From positions 1 to 64,000 of the forward strand of contig NZ_JABBNB010000014.1 of assembly GCF_012933505.1 (NCBI RefSeq): a stretch of 64,000 nucleotides of DNA, read 5' to 3'. Source of the DNA: Gordonia asplenii (GTDB lineage Bacteria > Actinomycetota > Actinomycetes > Mycobacteriales > Mycobacteriaceae). Positions 8,486-17,614 of this stretch are shown here, in pieces (position 1 is the stretch's first letter; every line of letters begins with the position of its first letter). A model generated the notes under the pieces. The model ran no database searches and was not told the origin of the DNA. It worked only from the letters and a program-made list of their open reading frames with translations. The position numbers and the translations under genes are program-made.

Positions 8486-10675
8486 ATGAGTGACAACATG
8501 ATTGCCTGGGACAAGGGCGACGACGGCATCGTCGTGCTGACCATGGACGACAAGGCCCAGGGCGCCAACACCATGAACGACACGTTCATGACCTCGATCG
8601 CCGAGATCGTCGACCGTCTGGAGGCGGAGCGCGACGACATCACCGGTGTCATCATCACCTCGGCGAAGAAGACCTTCTTCGCCGGTGGCGACCTCAAGGA
8701 CATGACCGCCGAGCGGACCGAGACCAAGCAGGAGATCGCGGCCGCGACCACCGAGCGCGTCAACGGGATGAAGAAGGTGCTGCGGCGCCTGGAGACCCTG
8801 GGCCGCCCGGTCGTGTCGGCGATCAACGGAGCAGCCCTCGGCGGCGGCCTCGAGCTGACCCTGCACACCCACTACCGCATCGCCGCCGACGTCAAGGGCA
8901 GCAAGCTCGGCCTGCCCGAGGTGACCCTCGGCCTGCTTCCCGGTGGCGGCGGCGTGGTCCGTACCGTCCGCCTGCTCGGCTTCCAGAACGCGCTGATGGG
9001 CGTTCTGCTGCAGGGCACGCAGTTCAGCCCGGCCAAGGCCAAGGAAACCGGACTCATCCACGAGGTCGTCGGCAGCATCGAAGAGCTGATCCCGGCTGCC
9101 AAGAAGTGGATCGCGGAGAACCCCGAGGCGCAGCAGCCCTGGGACGTCAAGGGCTACAAGCTGCCCGGCGGTGCTCCGACCAGCCCGGCCGTCGCCGCCA
9201 ATCTGCCGGCCTTCCCGGCGATCCTGCGCAAGCAGATCAAGGGTGCCAACATGCCCGCACCGCGCGCGATCCTCGCGGCGGCCATCGAGGGCGCCTACGT
9301 CGACATCGACACCGCCGACATCGTCGAGACCCGCTACTTCGTGTCGCTGCTGACCGGACAGGTCTCGCAGAACATGATCAAGGCGTTCTTCTTCGACCTG
9401 CAGCACATCAACGGCGGCGGCTCGCGCCCCGAGGGCTATGACAAGTACACCGCCAAGAAGGTCGGCGTCATCGGCGCGGGCATGATGGGCGCGGCCATCG
9501 CGTATGTCTCGGCCAAGGCCGGTATCGAGGTCGTCCTCAAGGACATCGACATCGACGCCGCCAACCGCGGCAAGGACTACTCGGTCAAGCTGGAGGAGAA
9601 GGCTCTCTCGCGCGGCAAGACCACGCAGGAGCGCTCCGACGCGCTGCTCGCCCGCATCACCCCCACCGTCGACCCGGCCGATTTCAAGGGCGTCGACTTC
9701 GTGATCGAGGCCGCGTTCGAGTCGGTCGCGGTGAAGAACCAGGTATTCCAGGAGATCGAGGACATCGTCGAGCCCGACGCCGTGCTCGGTTCCAACACCT
9801 CGACCCTGCCGATCACCATCCTCGCCGAGGGCGTCAAGCGCCAAGAGGACTTCATCGGCATTCACTTCTTCAGCCCCGTCGACAAGATGCCGCTGGTGGA
9901 GATCATCAAGGGTGCCAAGACGTCCGACGCCGTGCTGGCCAAGGTCATCGACTACACCCTGCAGATCCGCAAGACCCCGATCGTCGTCAACGACAGCCGC
10001 GGGTTCTTCACCAGCCGTGTCATCGGCACCTTCATCAACGAGGCCGTCGCAGCCGTCGGTGAAGGCATCGAGCCGGCGTTCATCGAGCACGCGGGCACCC
10101 AGGCCGGTTACCCGGCCGCACCGCTGCAGCTGATGGACGAGCTGACCCTGACCCTGCCGCAGAAGATCCGCAAGGAGACCGAGGCAGCGATCCGCGAGGC
10201 CGGTCAGGAACCGCCGCAGCACGGTTCGTACGCGGTCATCGACTGGATGGTCGACGAAGGTCGTACCGGCAAGAAGGACGGCAAGGGCTTCTACGACTAC
10301 GCCGACGGCAAGCGTGGCCTGCTGTGGCCGGGTCTGCGTGAGCACTTCAAGTCGGGCAGCGCCGAGATCCCGCTGGAGGACATGAAGGAGCGCATGCTCT
10401 TCGCCGAGGCGCTGGAGACCGTGAAGTGCTTCGACGAGGGTGTGCTCACCTCGATCGAGGACGCCAACATCGGCTCGATCTTCGGTATCGGCTTCCCGGC
10501 CTGGACCGGCGGCGTCGCGCAGTACGTCAACCAGTACGAGGGCGGCCTGCAAGGCTTCGTCGACCGCGCTCGTGACCTGGCGTCGAAGTACGGTTCGCAC
10601 TTCGAGCCGCCGCAGTCGCTGGTCGATCTCGCCGCCAAGGGTGGCAAGCTGACCAACGACACGATCGGAAAGTAA
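8486..10675 (+). CDS. fadB: Fatty-acid oxidation multifunctional enzyme: enoyl-CoA hydratase / 3-hydroxyacyl-CoA dehydrogenase
   Basis: The 729-residue protein has an N-terminal crotonase domain (about 1-290) with TFFAGGDLKDM and NGAALGGGLEL forming the oxyanion hole. A Rossmann 3-hydroxyacyl-CoA dehydrogenase follows, starting with GVIGAGMMGAAIAY at about 327-340. The dehydrogenase His motif IGIHFFSPVDKMPLVEI and two C-terminal dimerisation domains are present. It catalyses the hydration and NAD-dependent oxidation steps before thiolysis by the fadA product. It ends just before a strong terminator. Confidence 0.95.
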   Translation: MSDNMIAWDKGDDGIVVLTMDDKAQGANTMNDTFMTSIAEIVDRLEAERDDITGVIITSAKKTFFAGGDLKDMTAERTETKQEIAAATTERVNGMKKVLRRLETLGRPVVSAINGAALGGGLELTLHTHYRIAADVKGSKLGLPEVTLGLLPGGGGVVRTVRLLGFQNALMGVLLQGTQFSPAKAKETGLIHEVVGSIEELIPAAKKWIAENPEAQQPWDVKGYKLPGGAPTSPAVAANLPAFPAILRKQIKGANMPAPRAILAAAIEGAYVDIDTADIVETRYFVSLLTGQVSQNMIKAFFFDLQHINGGGSRPEGYDKYTAKKVGVIGAGMMGAAIAYVSAKAGIEVVLKDIDIDAANRGKDYSVKLEEKALSRGKTTQERSDALLARITPTVDPADFKGVDFVIEAAFESVAVKNQVFQEIEDIVEPDAVLGSNTSTLPITILAEGVKRQEDFIGIHFFSPVDKMPLVEIIKGAKTSDAVLAKVIDYTLQIRKTPIVVNDSRGFFTSRVIGTFINEAVAAVGEGIEPAFIEHAGTQAGYPAAPLQLMDELTLTLPQKIRKETEAAIREAGQEPPQHGSYAVIDWMVDEGRTGKKDGKGFYDYADGKRGLLWPGLREHFKSGSAEIPLEDMKERMLFAEALETVKCFDEGVLTSIEDANIGSIFGIGFPAWTGGVAQYVNQYEGGLQGFVDRARDLASKYGSHFEPPQSLVDLAAKGGKLTNDTIGK

Positions 10676-10692
10676 CTCTTCCGAGCTAGACC

Positions 10693-10732
10693 AGCCCCGG
10701 TGAGGATGTGCAATCCCTCACCGGGGCTTTCT
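10693..10732 (+). terminator. Rho-independent terminator of fadAB
   Basis: AGCCCCGGTGAGG and CCTCACCGGGGCT pair in a 13-bp stem around a short loop, followed by TTCTTC. It lies 17 bases after the fadB stop. Confidence 0.85.
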
Positions 10733-10893
10733 TCATTCACGCTTCGTGCACGAAGTCGCGGATCCGGGCGGGCGACGTCGTTTTTCCTGCGCGTCACAAT
10801 CGAGAATCTGTCCGTCACACGAGTGAAACCAGCCGCACACACCGCGCTCCTATGGTTGCCAGGCAATCTCGCACCGAGTATTCAGGAGTACCC

Positions 10894-13065
10894 ATGAGCG
10901 GCAGCATGTCCCGGCGCCAGGCCATCAAGGCAGTCACGACGTACGAGGTCAAGACCGACGGTTTCCCCGAGCCGCTGGCAGATACCTTCGGTCGCAATGT
11001 CTTCAGCCTGTCGGTGATGAAGAAGCGGCTCCCCAAGCACGTGTACAAGGCGGTCGCCGCGACCATCGAGGCCGGTGCCGCGATGGATGCGGCCCTCGCG
11101 GACTACGTGGCGGTCGCGATGAAGGACTGGGCGTTGGAGATGGGCGCGACCCACTACGCGCACGTCTTCTATCCGCTGACCGGGCTGACCGCGGAGAAGC
11201 ACGACTCTTTCCTGGAACCCGACTCAAGCGGGGCGTCGCTCGCCGAGTTCGCCGGTAAGACGCTGCTGCAGGGTGAGCCGGATGCGTCGAGCTTCCCCAA
11301 CGGCGGCCTGCGCGGAACCTTCGAGGCGCGTGGCTACACCGGCTGGGACGTCACCAGCCCGGCGTACATCATGGAGAACCCCAACGGGAACACGCTGTGC
11401 ATCCCGACGATCTTCATCTCCTGGACCGGCGAAGCCCTCGACAAGAAGACACCGCTGTTGCGTAGTCAACAGGCGATGAGCAAGCAGGCGATGCGGCTGC
11501 TGAAGCTGTTCGGCCACGACGACGTCGACACCGTCGTCTCCTACGCGGGAGCCGAACAGGAGTACTTCCTTATCGACGAGCATTTCTACTACGCGCGCCC
11601 CGACCTGATGACCACCAGCCGCACCCTGTTCGGCGCGAAACCGTCGAAGGGGCAGGAGTTCGACGACCACTACTTCGGAGCCATCCCCGACCGCGTGCTG
11701 GCGTTCATGATCGAACTCGACCGTGAGCTGTTCAAACAGGGCATTCCGTCGAAGACCCGGCACAACGAGGTGGCGCCCGGCCAGTTCGAGATCGCGCCGG
11801 TCTTCGAGCGGTCGGTGCTGGCGCACGACCATCAGCAGTTGATGATGACGACGATGAAGCGGGTCGCCGAACGCTACGGCATGAAGTGTCTGCTGCATGA
11901 GAAGCCGTTCGCCGGTGTCAACGGCTCGGGCAAGCACGTCAACTTCTCGCTCGGCAACGCCAACCAGGGAAACCTGCTGAACCCGGGTGACACCCCGCAC
12001 GAGAACATGCAGTTCCTGACTTTCTGCGGTGCGATCATCCGAGCGGTCCACAAATATGGCGGCCTGTTGCGTGCGGCGGTGGCGTCGGCGTCGAACGACC
12101 ATCGCCTCGGTGCCAACGAGGCTCCGCCGGCGATCATCTCGATCTTCCTCGGCGACCAGTTGATGGACGTCTTCGACCAGATCGCCAAGGGCGGTGCCAC
12201 CGGTTCCAAGGCGGCGGGCATCATCGAACTCGGCGTCGACACGCTGCCGCCGCTCAAGGCCGACCCGGGCGACCGCAACCGGACCAGCCCGTTCGCGTTC
12301 ACCGGCAACCGATTCGAGTACCGCGCACCCGGCTCCAATCAGTCGATCTCCGACCCGATGGTGGCGATCAACGTGATCCTGGCCGACTCGCTGGAGTTCA
12401 TCTCCGACGCGCTGGAGAAACAACTCGACGCCGGTGTCGACCTCGCCGACGCCGTGCAACAGGTGCTGATGGAGATCGTTCTCGAACACGGTGCGGTGAT
12501 CTTCAACGGCAACGGCTACTCCGACGAGTGGCAGGAAGAGGCGGCCGCCCGCGGTCTCAAGAACCTGCGGACGACGGTCGACGCCGTCGTCGAGTACACG
12601 TCACCGGAGGTCGTGGAGATCTTCGAGAAGTATGGCGTGCTCTCTGCGCGTGAACTCAAGGCCCGCGAGGACGTCATCTTCGAGTACTACGCGCTGACGC
12701 TGCTGGTGGAAGCCAAGGAGACCGCGGAGATCGCCAAGACGATGATCCTTCCGGCCGCGATCCGCTACCAGGGCGAACTGGCGTCGACGGCGGCGTCGCT
12801 CAAGGCCGCCGGCATCGAGATGCAGACGCCGGTGCTCTTCGAGATCACGAGGCTGATCACCGACCTGCACGGGGCGATGGTCGTGCTCGACGACGGGATC
12901 GCCGGAATGCACGGGGAGAGCGAGTACGAGGAGTCGAAGTACGCCCGCGATGTGCTGATTCCCGCGATGGCTGCGATCCGTGCCGCGACCGACAAGTTGG
13001 AAGGCATCGTCGCCGACGATCTCTGGCCGCTGCCGACCTACAACGAGATGCTGACCATCCTGTAA
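10894..13065 (+). CDS. Type III glutamine synthetase (GlnN type)
   Basis: At 723 residues the protein is far longer than the GlnA type I (about 470) and has the N-terminal extension of GSIII ([17 protein letters not shown]). The catalytic core shows [10 protein letters not shown] (metal-binding Glu), [29 protein letters not shown] and [13 protein letters not shown]. It condenses glutamate and ammonia with ATP, acting as a dodecamer in the cytoplasm. The ATG at 10894 is preceded by CAGGAG. The frame is open further upstream to 10708, but that part covers the fadB terminator and has no family-like sequence. It stands alone between two terminators, so it is monocistronic. Confidence 0.92.
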   Translation: MSGSMSRRQAIKAVTTYEVKTDGFPEPLADTFGRNVFSLSVMKKRLPKHVYKAVAATIEAGAAMDAALADYVAVAMKDWALEMGATHYAHVFYPLTGLTAEKHDSFLEPDSSGASLAEFAGKTLLQGEPDASSFPNGGLRGTFEARGYTGWDVTSPAYIMENPNGNTLCIPTIFISWTGEALDKKTPLLRSQQAMSKQAMRLLKLFGHDDVDTVVSYAGAEQEYFLIDEHFYYARPDLMTTSRTLFGAKPSKGQEFDDHYFGAIPDRVLAFMIELDRELFKQGIPSKTRHNEVAPGQFEIAPVFERSVLAHDHQQLMMTTMKRVAERYGMKCLLHEKPFAGVNGSGKHVNFSLGNANQGNLLNPGDTPHENMQFLTFCGAIIRAVHKYGGLLRAAVASASNDHRLGANEAPPAIISIFLGDQLMDVFDQIAKGGATGSKAAGIIELGVDTLPPLKADPGDRNRTSPFAFTGNRFEYRAPGSNQSISDPMVAINVILADSLEFISDALEKQLDAGVDLADAVQQVLMEIVLEHGAVIFNGNGYSDEWQEEAAARGLKNLRTTVDAVVEYTSPEVVEIFEKYGVLSARELKAREDVIFEYYALTLLVEAKETAEIAKTMILPAAIRYQGELASTAASLKAAGIEMQTPVLFEITRLITDLHGAMVVLDDGIAGMHGESEYEESKYARDVLIPAMAAIRAATDKLEGIVADDLWPLPTYNEMLTIL

Positions 13066-13092
13066 ATCCTCCAGATCCTCCAGCGCGACACG

Positions 13093-13145
13093 AAGGCTCA
13101 GGTCCGACTCCGAGAAGGCTCGGTGTCGGACCTGAGCCTTGTTTT
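13093..13145 (+). terminator. Rho-independent terminator after the glutamine synthetase gene
   Basis: AAGGCTCAGGTCCGAC (13093-13108) pairs perfectly over 16 bp with GTCGGACCTGAGCCTT (13125-13140), followed by GTTTT. The stem is unusually long and perfect. Confidence 0.9.
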
Positions 13146-13183
13146 CGGGTCTGCTCTACGCCTTCTCACGTCACAAAGCAGAA

Positions 13184-13241
13184 TGTCAGGACATATTTGT
13201 CTGAAACTATTGCATGTGGCCGCGGTCACTGCCATATTTGT
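13184..13241 (+). promoter_or_regulatory. TGTCAGGACA operator candidate and CATATTTGT direct repeats before the MFS gene
   Basis: TGTCAGGACA (13184-13193) is identical to the site at 32948 in front of the inositol genes. It runs into CATATTTGT (13192-13200), which recurs 41 bp downstream at 13233-13241. I see no convincing -35/-10 pair here. The 13146-13373 interval holds this signal and no gene I can support. Confidence 0.5.
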
Positions 13242-13373
13242 AACAGTCGTAGTCGCTACGGCTGCACAGGACAAAAGCTGCTCATTGACGCGGGTCGTCG
13301 GCGGTGGAGCGATCCATCCGCCGGTAGGTGACTGCCCCGTCGCCCTGCCGGGCTGGAGAGAAGGAGAGCCCCG

Positions 13374-14828
13374 GTGACATCAGAAACATCCTCAGATTCA
13401 AGTAGCGCGATCGCGTTACCACCGCTGCGACCAGGTCCACATCAGCGACGGATGGACACCATCGCGATCGTCGCGACGTTCGGCGGTCTGCTGTTCGGCT
13501 ACGACACCGGTGTGCTCAACGGCGCACTGGAGCCGATGAAGTACGACCTGGGACTCACCACCACCACCGAGGGACTGGTGGTGTCGACATTGCTCATCGG
13601 TGCAGCCCTCGGTGCACTCGGTTGTGGCCGGCTCTCCGATGCCATCGGCCGACGCAAGACCATGATCATCCTTGCGGTGATCTTCTTCTTCGGAACTCTC
13701 GGCGCAGTCGTCGCCCCGAATCTCGGTGTCATGCTGCCGGCGCGCTTCATCCTCGGCCTCGCCGTCGGCGGTGCTTCGGTCGTGGTTCCGGTCTACCTCT
13801 CCGAGTTGGCCCCGACCGAGCGACGCGGAACTCTCGGCGGCCGCAATGAGCTGGCCATCGTCGTCGGCCAGCTGGCCGCGTTCGTCGTCAACGCCATTAT
13901 CGCCGCGGTGTGGCAGCCGGCCACCGACTCGAACCCGGGCGGGCACGACGGCGTCTGGCGCATCATGCTCGCGATCTGTGCATTGCCCGCGATCTGCCTG
14001 TTCATCGGCATGCTGCGGATGCCGGAATCGCCGCGTTGGTACATCTCGAAGGGGCGCGACAACGACGCGCTCGACGTCCTGATGAAGGTCCGTACCGAGG
14101 ATCGTGCCCGCGCCGAAATGGCTGAGGTCGAGGAACTCGCCGAAGAGGAAGCGGCGTCGCAGACGGGCGGCTGGTACGACCTCGCCATCCCTTGGGTCCG
14201 CCGGATCATGCTTGCCGCAGTCATCCTGGCGATCGCGCAGCAGGTCACCGGCATCAACTCGGTCATGTACTACGGCACCAAGATGCTCGAGGTCGCCGGC
14301 TTCAGCGACAGTGCAGCTCCCATCGCGAACATCTTCATGGGCGTCGCCGCGGTGATCGGCAGCTCGATCTGCCTGTTCGTCCTCATCGACCGCATCCCAC
14401 GTCGCAAGCTGATCCTGATCGGCATGATCGCGGTCACCGTGTTCCACGGGCTGACCGTCCTGTCGACCCTGGTCATCCCCGAGGGCAAGGTGCAGGCCTA
14501 CGCGGTCCTGATCTTCGTCGCACTGTTCGTGCTGTCGATGCAGACGGCGCTCAACGTCCCGGTCTGGGTGTGCCTGTCGGAGTTGTTCCCGCTGCGTCTT
14601 CGCGGTTTCGGCATGGGTCTGTCGGTGTTGATCCTGTGGGTCACCAACGCCATCGTCGGGCAGGTGTTCCCCACGTTGATCGAGGTGGGCGGCATTCGCG
14701 GTACCTACGGCACCTTCTTCGTGATCTGCGCGGTGTTCACGTTCTTGATCTTCAAGACGCTGCCGAACACCAGTGGCCGGTCCTTGGAATCGCTGGAGGA
14801 GTCGTTCGCGAAGGGCGACTTCCGCTAG
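13374..14828 (+). CDS. MFS sugar/cyclitol proton symporter (IolT-like)
   Basis: The 484-residue carrier has 12 predicted membrane helices and the sugar-porter signature set: GGLLFGYDTGVLNGAL in helix 1, GRLSDAIGRRKTM after helix 2, PVYLSELAPTERRG after helix 4, PESPRWYISKGR before the central loop, and QQVTGINSVMYYG in helix 7. These are the marks of the GLUT/IolT family. The start is GTG 13374 behind AAGGAG. An upstream motif shared with the iol operon suggests myo-inositol (or another cyclitol) as substrate; this is inference, since family sequence alone does not separate hexose from inositol carriers. It is followed by a terminator hairpin and transcribed alone. Confidence 0.85.
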   Translation: MTSETSSDSSSAIALPPLRPGPHQRRMDTIAIVATFGGLLFGYDTGVLNGALEPMKYDLGLTTTTEGLVVSTLLIGAALGALGCGRLSDAIGRRKTMIILAVIFFFGTLGAVVAPNLGVMLPARFILGLAVGGASVVVPVYLSELAPTERRGTLGGRNELAIVVGQLAAFVVNAIIAAVWQPATDSNPGGHDGVWRIMLAICALPAICLFIGMLRMPESPRWYISKGRDNDALDVLMKVRTEDRARAEMAEVEELAEEEAASQTGGWYDLAIPWVRRIMLAAVILAIAQQVTGINSVMYYGTKMLEVAGFSDSAAPIANIFMGVAAVIGSSICLFVLIDRIPRRKLILIGMIAVTVFHGLTVLSTLVIPEGKVQAYAVLIFVALFVLSMQTALNVPVWVCLSELFPLRLRGFGMGLSVLILWVTNAIVGQVFPTLIEVGGIRGTYGTFFVICAVFTFLIFKTLPNTSGRSLESLEESFAKGDFR

Positions 14829-14840
14829 ACCCCCTGAGTG

Positions 14841-14873
14841 AACATGGGCCCGCCGAATCGGTGGGCCCATGTT
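14841..14873 (+). terminator. Terminator after the MFS transporter gene
   Basis: AACATGGGCCC (14841-14851) and GGGCCCATGTT (14863-14873) form an 11-bp perfect stem, followed by TGGTTGT. It lies 12 bases after the stop. Confidence 0.75.
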
Positions 14874-14909
14874 TGGTTGTAAGGATCAATACGGACACGA
14901 CGCAAAAAA

Positions 14910-14940
14910 GGGCGGCCGACTCGATCTGAGTCGGCCGCCC
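14910..14940 (-). terminator. Terminator of the universal stress protein gene
   Basis: GGGCGGCCGACTC and GAGTCGGCCGCCC pair over 13 bp with a 5-base loop. Read on the minus strand the stem is followed by six T, so it terminates the UspA gene coming from the right. Confidence 0.88.
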
Positions 14941-14955
14941 GTCGGGGTGAGTGCG

Positions 14956-15306
14956 TCAGTCTTCGTCGAGCTTGACCGCGAGTACCGGGATGGGCGAGGC
15001 CAGCAGCAGTCGCTGACTCACGCTGCCGAGCATGGCCTTGCCGACCGGCGAGCGACGCTTGACGCCGATGACCAGGCGCGACGGATTGCGCTTGGCGATC
15101 TCGTCGAGGACGGTGTCGACCGGGTCGCGATCTGCGCGGTCGACGATGGTCACGTCTACCCCGGAGCCGTTGACGTCGGCCTTGAGCGGACGCAGGCCCA
15201 GGTTTACGGCAACGAGGTCGGTGCCGAACGCCTTTGCCTCGTCGATGGCGGCGGCGAGCGCGAGTGGACCCTCGGCGGAGTCTGGAACGGAAACGATGAT
15301 GGTCAT
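14956..15306 (-). CDS. Universal stress protein (UspA) domain protein
   Basis: The small single-domain protein has 116 residues. It starts MTIIVSVPDSAEGPLAL, carries VIGVKRRSPVGKAMLGSVSQ and ends SPIPVLAV. That matches the UspA ATP-binding G-2x-G-9x-G-S/T pattern in the form GVKRRSPVGKAMLGSVS. ATG 15306 is chosen over the upstream in-frame ATG at 15354 because of GAGGA eight bases before it. It is transcribed away from the dehydrogenase gene at 15418, sharing about 110 bp of upstream DNA. The biochemical role of such proteins is usually unclear. Confidence 0.82.
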   Translation of the reverse strand: MTIIVSVPDSAEGPLALAAAIDEAKAFGTDLVAVNLGLRPLKADVNGSGVDVTIVDRADRDPVDTVLDEIAKRNPSRLVIGVKRRSPVGKAMLGSVSQRLLLASPIPVLAVKLDED

Positions 15307-15377
15307 GGATTTGTCCTCATGGTCGGGCAGTGGCGTGCGGGTCGGTAGATCCACATTACTATCGGACCTCCACCTAG

Positions 15378-15401
15378 TATGATAGACCTATTGTCCTTAC
15401 A
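15378..15401 (+). promoter_or_regulatory. -10 element and GntR/IolR-like site before the 15.4-kb dehydrogenase gene
   Basis: TATGAT (15378-15383) is a good -10. The -35 is weak. The complement of 15392-15401 reads TGTAAGGACA, one base off the motif seen at 13184 and 32948, and it sits at the predicted transcription start, a typical repressor position. Confidence 0.45.
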
Positions 15402-15417
15402 AAACGAAGGGTTTGTG

Positions 15418-16575
15418 ATGAGCGAATCAACCGAGAATGTGCGCGTCGCCGTCATCGGGCTGGGGTGGATGGGTGCGGTGCATTCGCGCGCGTACGGTCG
15501 GGTGCGTCACCATTACCCGCAGGGGCCGGGGGCGGAGCTCCTGGTCGTCGCCGACGATGTGCCGGGCCGTGCGGAAGCCGCCGCCGCGCAGTACGGTGCG
15601 CAGCGGTTCTACACGGACTGGCGCGACGTCGTCGCGGACCCGGAAGTCGACGCGGTGTCGGTGACCGTCCCGAACTTCCTGCACCGTGAGATCGGTTGCG
15701 CGGTGCTGACGGCGGGCAAACATCTGTGGATCGAGAAGCCGGTTGGCCTGACGGCGGCTGATGCGCAGGCAGTCGCCGCTGCGGCCGACGCCGCCGATCG
15801 TCGAACAGCGGTCGGGTTCAACTACCGAAACGCACCCGCCGTGGAAGCTGCTCGTGACCTGATCGCACGTGGGGACATCGGAGTCGTGACGCATGCCAGG
15901 TTCCGATTCTTCAGCGATTACGCGGCGCACCCCGACGGCGCGCTGACGTGGCGTTACCAGAATGCGCTCGGCGGTCACGGTGTGCTGGGCGACTTGGCGT
16001 CGCACGGGGCGGACCTGGTGCGATTCCTGTTGGGCGACATCGAATCCCTCGTCGCCGACACGGCGGTATTCATTTCGGAACGACCGGAACCGAGCGCGGC
16101 GACGTCGGGACATCAGCTGGCTTCGGGCGGCGCGCTGGGGCCCGTCGAGAACGAAGACTACGTCGGAGCGCAGCTACGGATGGTGTCAGGGGCGCGCTGC
16201 GTGCTGGAGGCGTCGAGAGTGTCGGTGGGCGAGCAGAATTCGTATGGATTCGAGATTCACGGCACCACCGGCGTCGTGCGCTGGGACTACCGGCGGATGG
16301 GTGAGCTCGAGTTGGCGCGCGGGACGTCGTATCAGGATGAGCCGGTGGCGAGCGTGCACGTCGGGCCGGGCGCGGGCGAGTTCGCCGTGTTCCAGCCCGG
16401 TGCCGCCAACCCGATGGGCTACGACGACCTGAAAGTAATTGAAGCGCACCGATTCTTGTCGTCGATCGCAACCGGCTCCGTCGTCGGCGCGACCGTCGAC
16501 GATGCCGTGCGCAGCGCCCGCGTCCTGGACGCGATCGTCGAATCGGTGGAGTCGGGAGCCTGGGTTTCGGTATAG
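15418..16575 (+). CDS. Gfo/Idh/MocA family NAD(P)-dependent dehydrogenase, probable inositol-type
   Basis: The 385-residue protein has an N-terminal Rossmann fold starting VAVIGLGWMGAVHSRAY. The family EKPVG motif (catalytic Lys) and a GFNYRNAPA segment follow. In the C-terminal half, GGHGVLGDLASHGADLVRFL provides the Asp/His of the active site. The length and C-terminal substrate domain resemble inositol 2-dehydrogenases and related cyclitol or sugar oxidoreductases. ATG 15418 follows GAAGG. The upstream motif links it to the iol regulon, so scyllo-, D-chiro- or another inositol isomer is a reasonable substrate (inference). It is one of three Gfo/Idh enzymes in this window. Confidence 0.82.
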   Translation: MSESTENVRVAVIGLGWMGAVHSRAYGRVRHHYPQGPGAELLVVADDVPGRAEAAAAQYGAQRFYTDWRDVVADPEVDAVSVTVPNFLHREIGCAVLTAGKHLWIEKPVGLTAADAQAVAAAADAADRRTAVGFNYRNAPAVEAARDLIARGDIGVVTHARFRFFSDYAAHPDGALTWRYQNALGGHGVLGDLASHGADLVRFLLGDIESLVADTAVFISERPEPSAATSGHQLASGGALGPVENEDYVGAQLRMVSGARCVLEASRVSVGEQNSYGFEIHGTTGVVRWDYRRMGELELARGTSYQDEPVASVHVGPGAGEFAVFQPGAANPMGYDDLKVIEAHRFLSSIATGSVVGATVDDAVRSARVLDAIVESVESGAWVSV

Positions 16576-17614
16576 GAGTGCGGCTGCGCCATAGCTTTGA
16601 TCGGAGTGATGCCTTGAGGCTGGTATCGCCCGCGATGAGGGATTGTCTCTTGCTGCAGCCCTTGGGTGGTCGAACCGGGTGTCCTGTAGCGGGTGCGTGG
16701 CGGTGGCTAGCCGAGCCGGGCGTCGAGACTCCTGTACCCCTCGGGATGAACTGTGTCGCAGCACTTTTGGCCGAGTGGTCGGGAGGCTCGGAGTGCTGGG
16801 TCGGGGATCGTCCACCGGAAGTCTCGCGGTTAACACTGATTTGTCGGTGGTGACCGTGAGATTCGGTGGTCGGGCTGTGGTGACCGACGTGTGGTCGGTG
16901 TGGAACAGCCAGGCGCGCAGTCAAATTCGGTTGAGCGTCGGTGTGCGGCGTCTGGTCTAGAAGGGTGTCGTCGTGCTGCGGTAACGGTTCGTTGTCATGG
17001 GTGTGACTGGTGGGGCTCGGGTTGGTGGAGCGGATGCGCCGGTAGTGCAGTCGTGTTCGACGGTGGCCGCGTGCGCGGTCTCGGTGGTCGTCACACGCAG
17101 AGACGGTCAACAGACGGGTGGCGTTGCTGGTCGACCGTCGACGCCGACCGCCGCACCTGTGGGGTGAACTGTGTCGCAGCACTTTTGGCCGCGGTCGGGA
17201 GGTTCGCGGTGCTGGGGTCAGGGTCAGGCTGTGGGTGGGTGTCGCGGTCGGTTGAGCGCCGGTGTGCCTCAGTCTGGTTCTAGAGGGGCGGGGTGTCGTA
17301 CTGCGGTAACGGTTCGTTGTCACGGATGTTGCTGGTGGGGTTCGCCGTATCGGGGAGGCGGATACGCCAGTATGTGATGGGTTCGCCGGTTGATCTGCGG
17401 TTGTGTTCGGCGGCGGCCGCGTGCGCGGCTTCGGTGGTTCCCGTTCGGCTCGATCTTGTTCGCGTTCTTGTTGACGGTGGCGTTGCTGGTCGACCGTCGG
17501 AGCCGACCGCCGCATCTGTGTGGGATGAACTGTACCGCGGCGCTTTTGGCCGCGGTCGGGAGTGCCGGGTGGGCTGTCGCGTTCGGTTTGAGCGCCGCAT
17601 GTGTGGTGTCTGGT
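16576..17614. repeat. Degenerate tandem copies of the HNH-gene 3' end
   Basis: This gene-free kilobase is built from decayed repeats. A 21-bp block beginning TGCGGTAACGG occurs exactly at 16977-16997 and 17301-17321, and again inside the intact HNH gene end at 17643-17663 (spacings 324 and 342 bp). It encodes, on the minus strand, the C-terminal DNEPLP stretch of that gene. A second block of 26 bp beginning TGAACTGTGTCGCAG is at 16747, 17165 and, diverged, 17526. Copies of the gene's end (a TCTAGA or TTTAGA followed by GGG) lie at about 16956, 17279 and 17615. Reading frames through the copies are broken or shifted, so I call no protein here. Confidence 0.7.

Noticed and set aside
13123..13377. 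A small plus-strand ORF (84 codons) with a hydrophobic segment ending on the MFS start
   Set aside because: It begins inside the glutamine synthetase terminator and contains the TGTCAGGACA motif; promoter DNA is the better explanation.
16070..17515. A 481-codon minus-strand frame over the repeat region
   Set aside because: It starts in the degenerate HNH-end copies and continues antisense to the 15.4-kb dehydrogenase; only short pieces resemble the HNH C-terminus.
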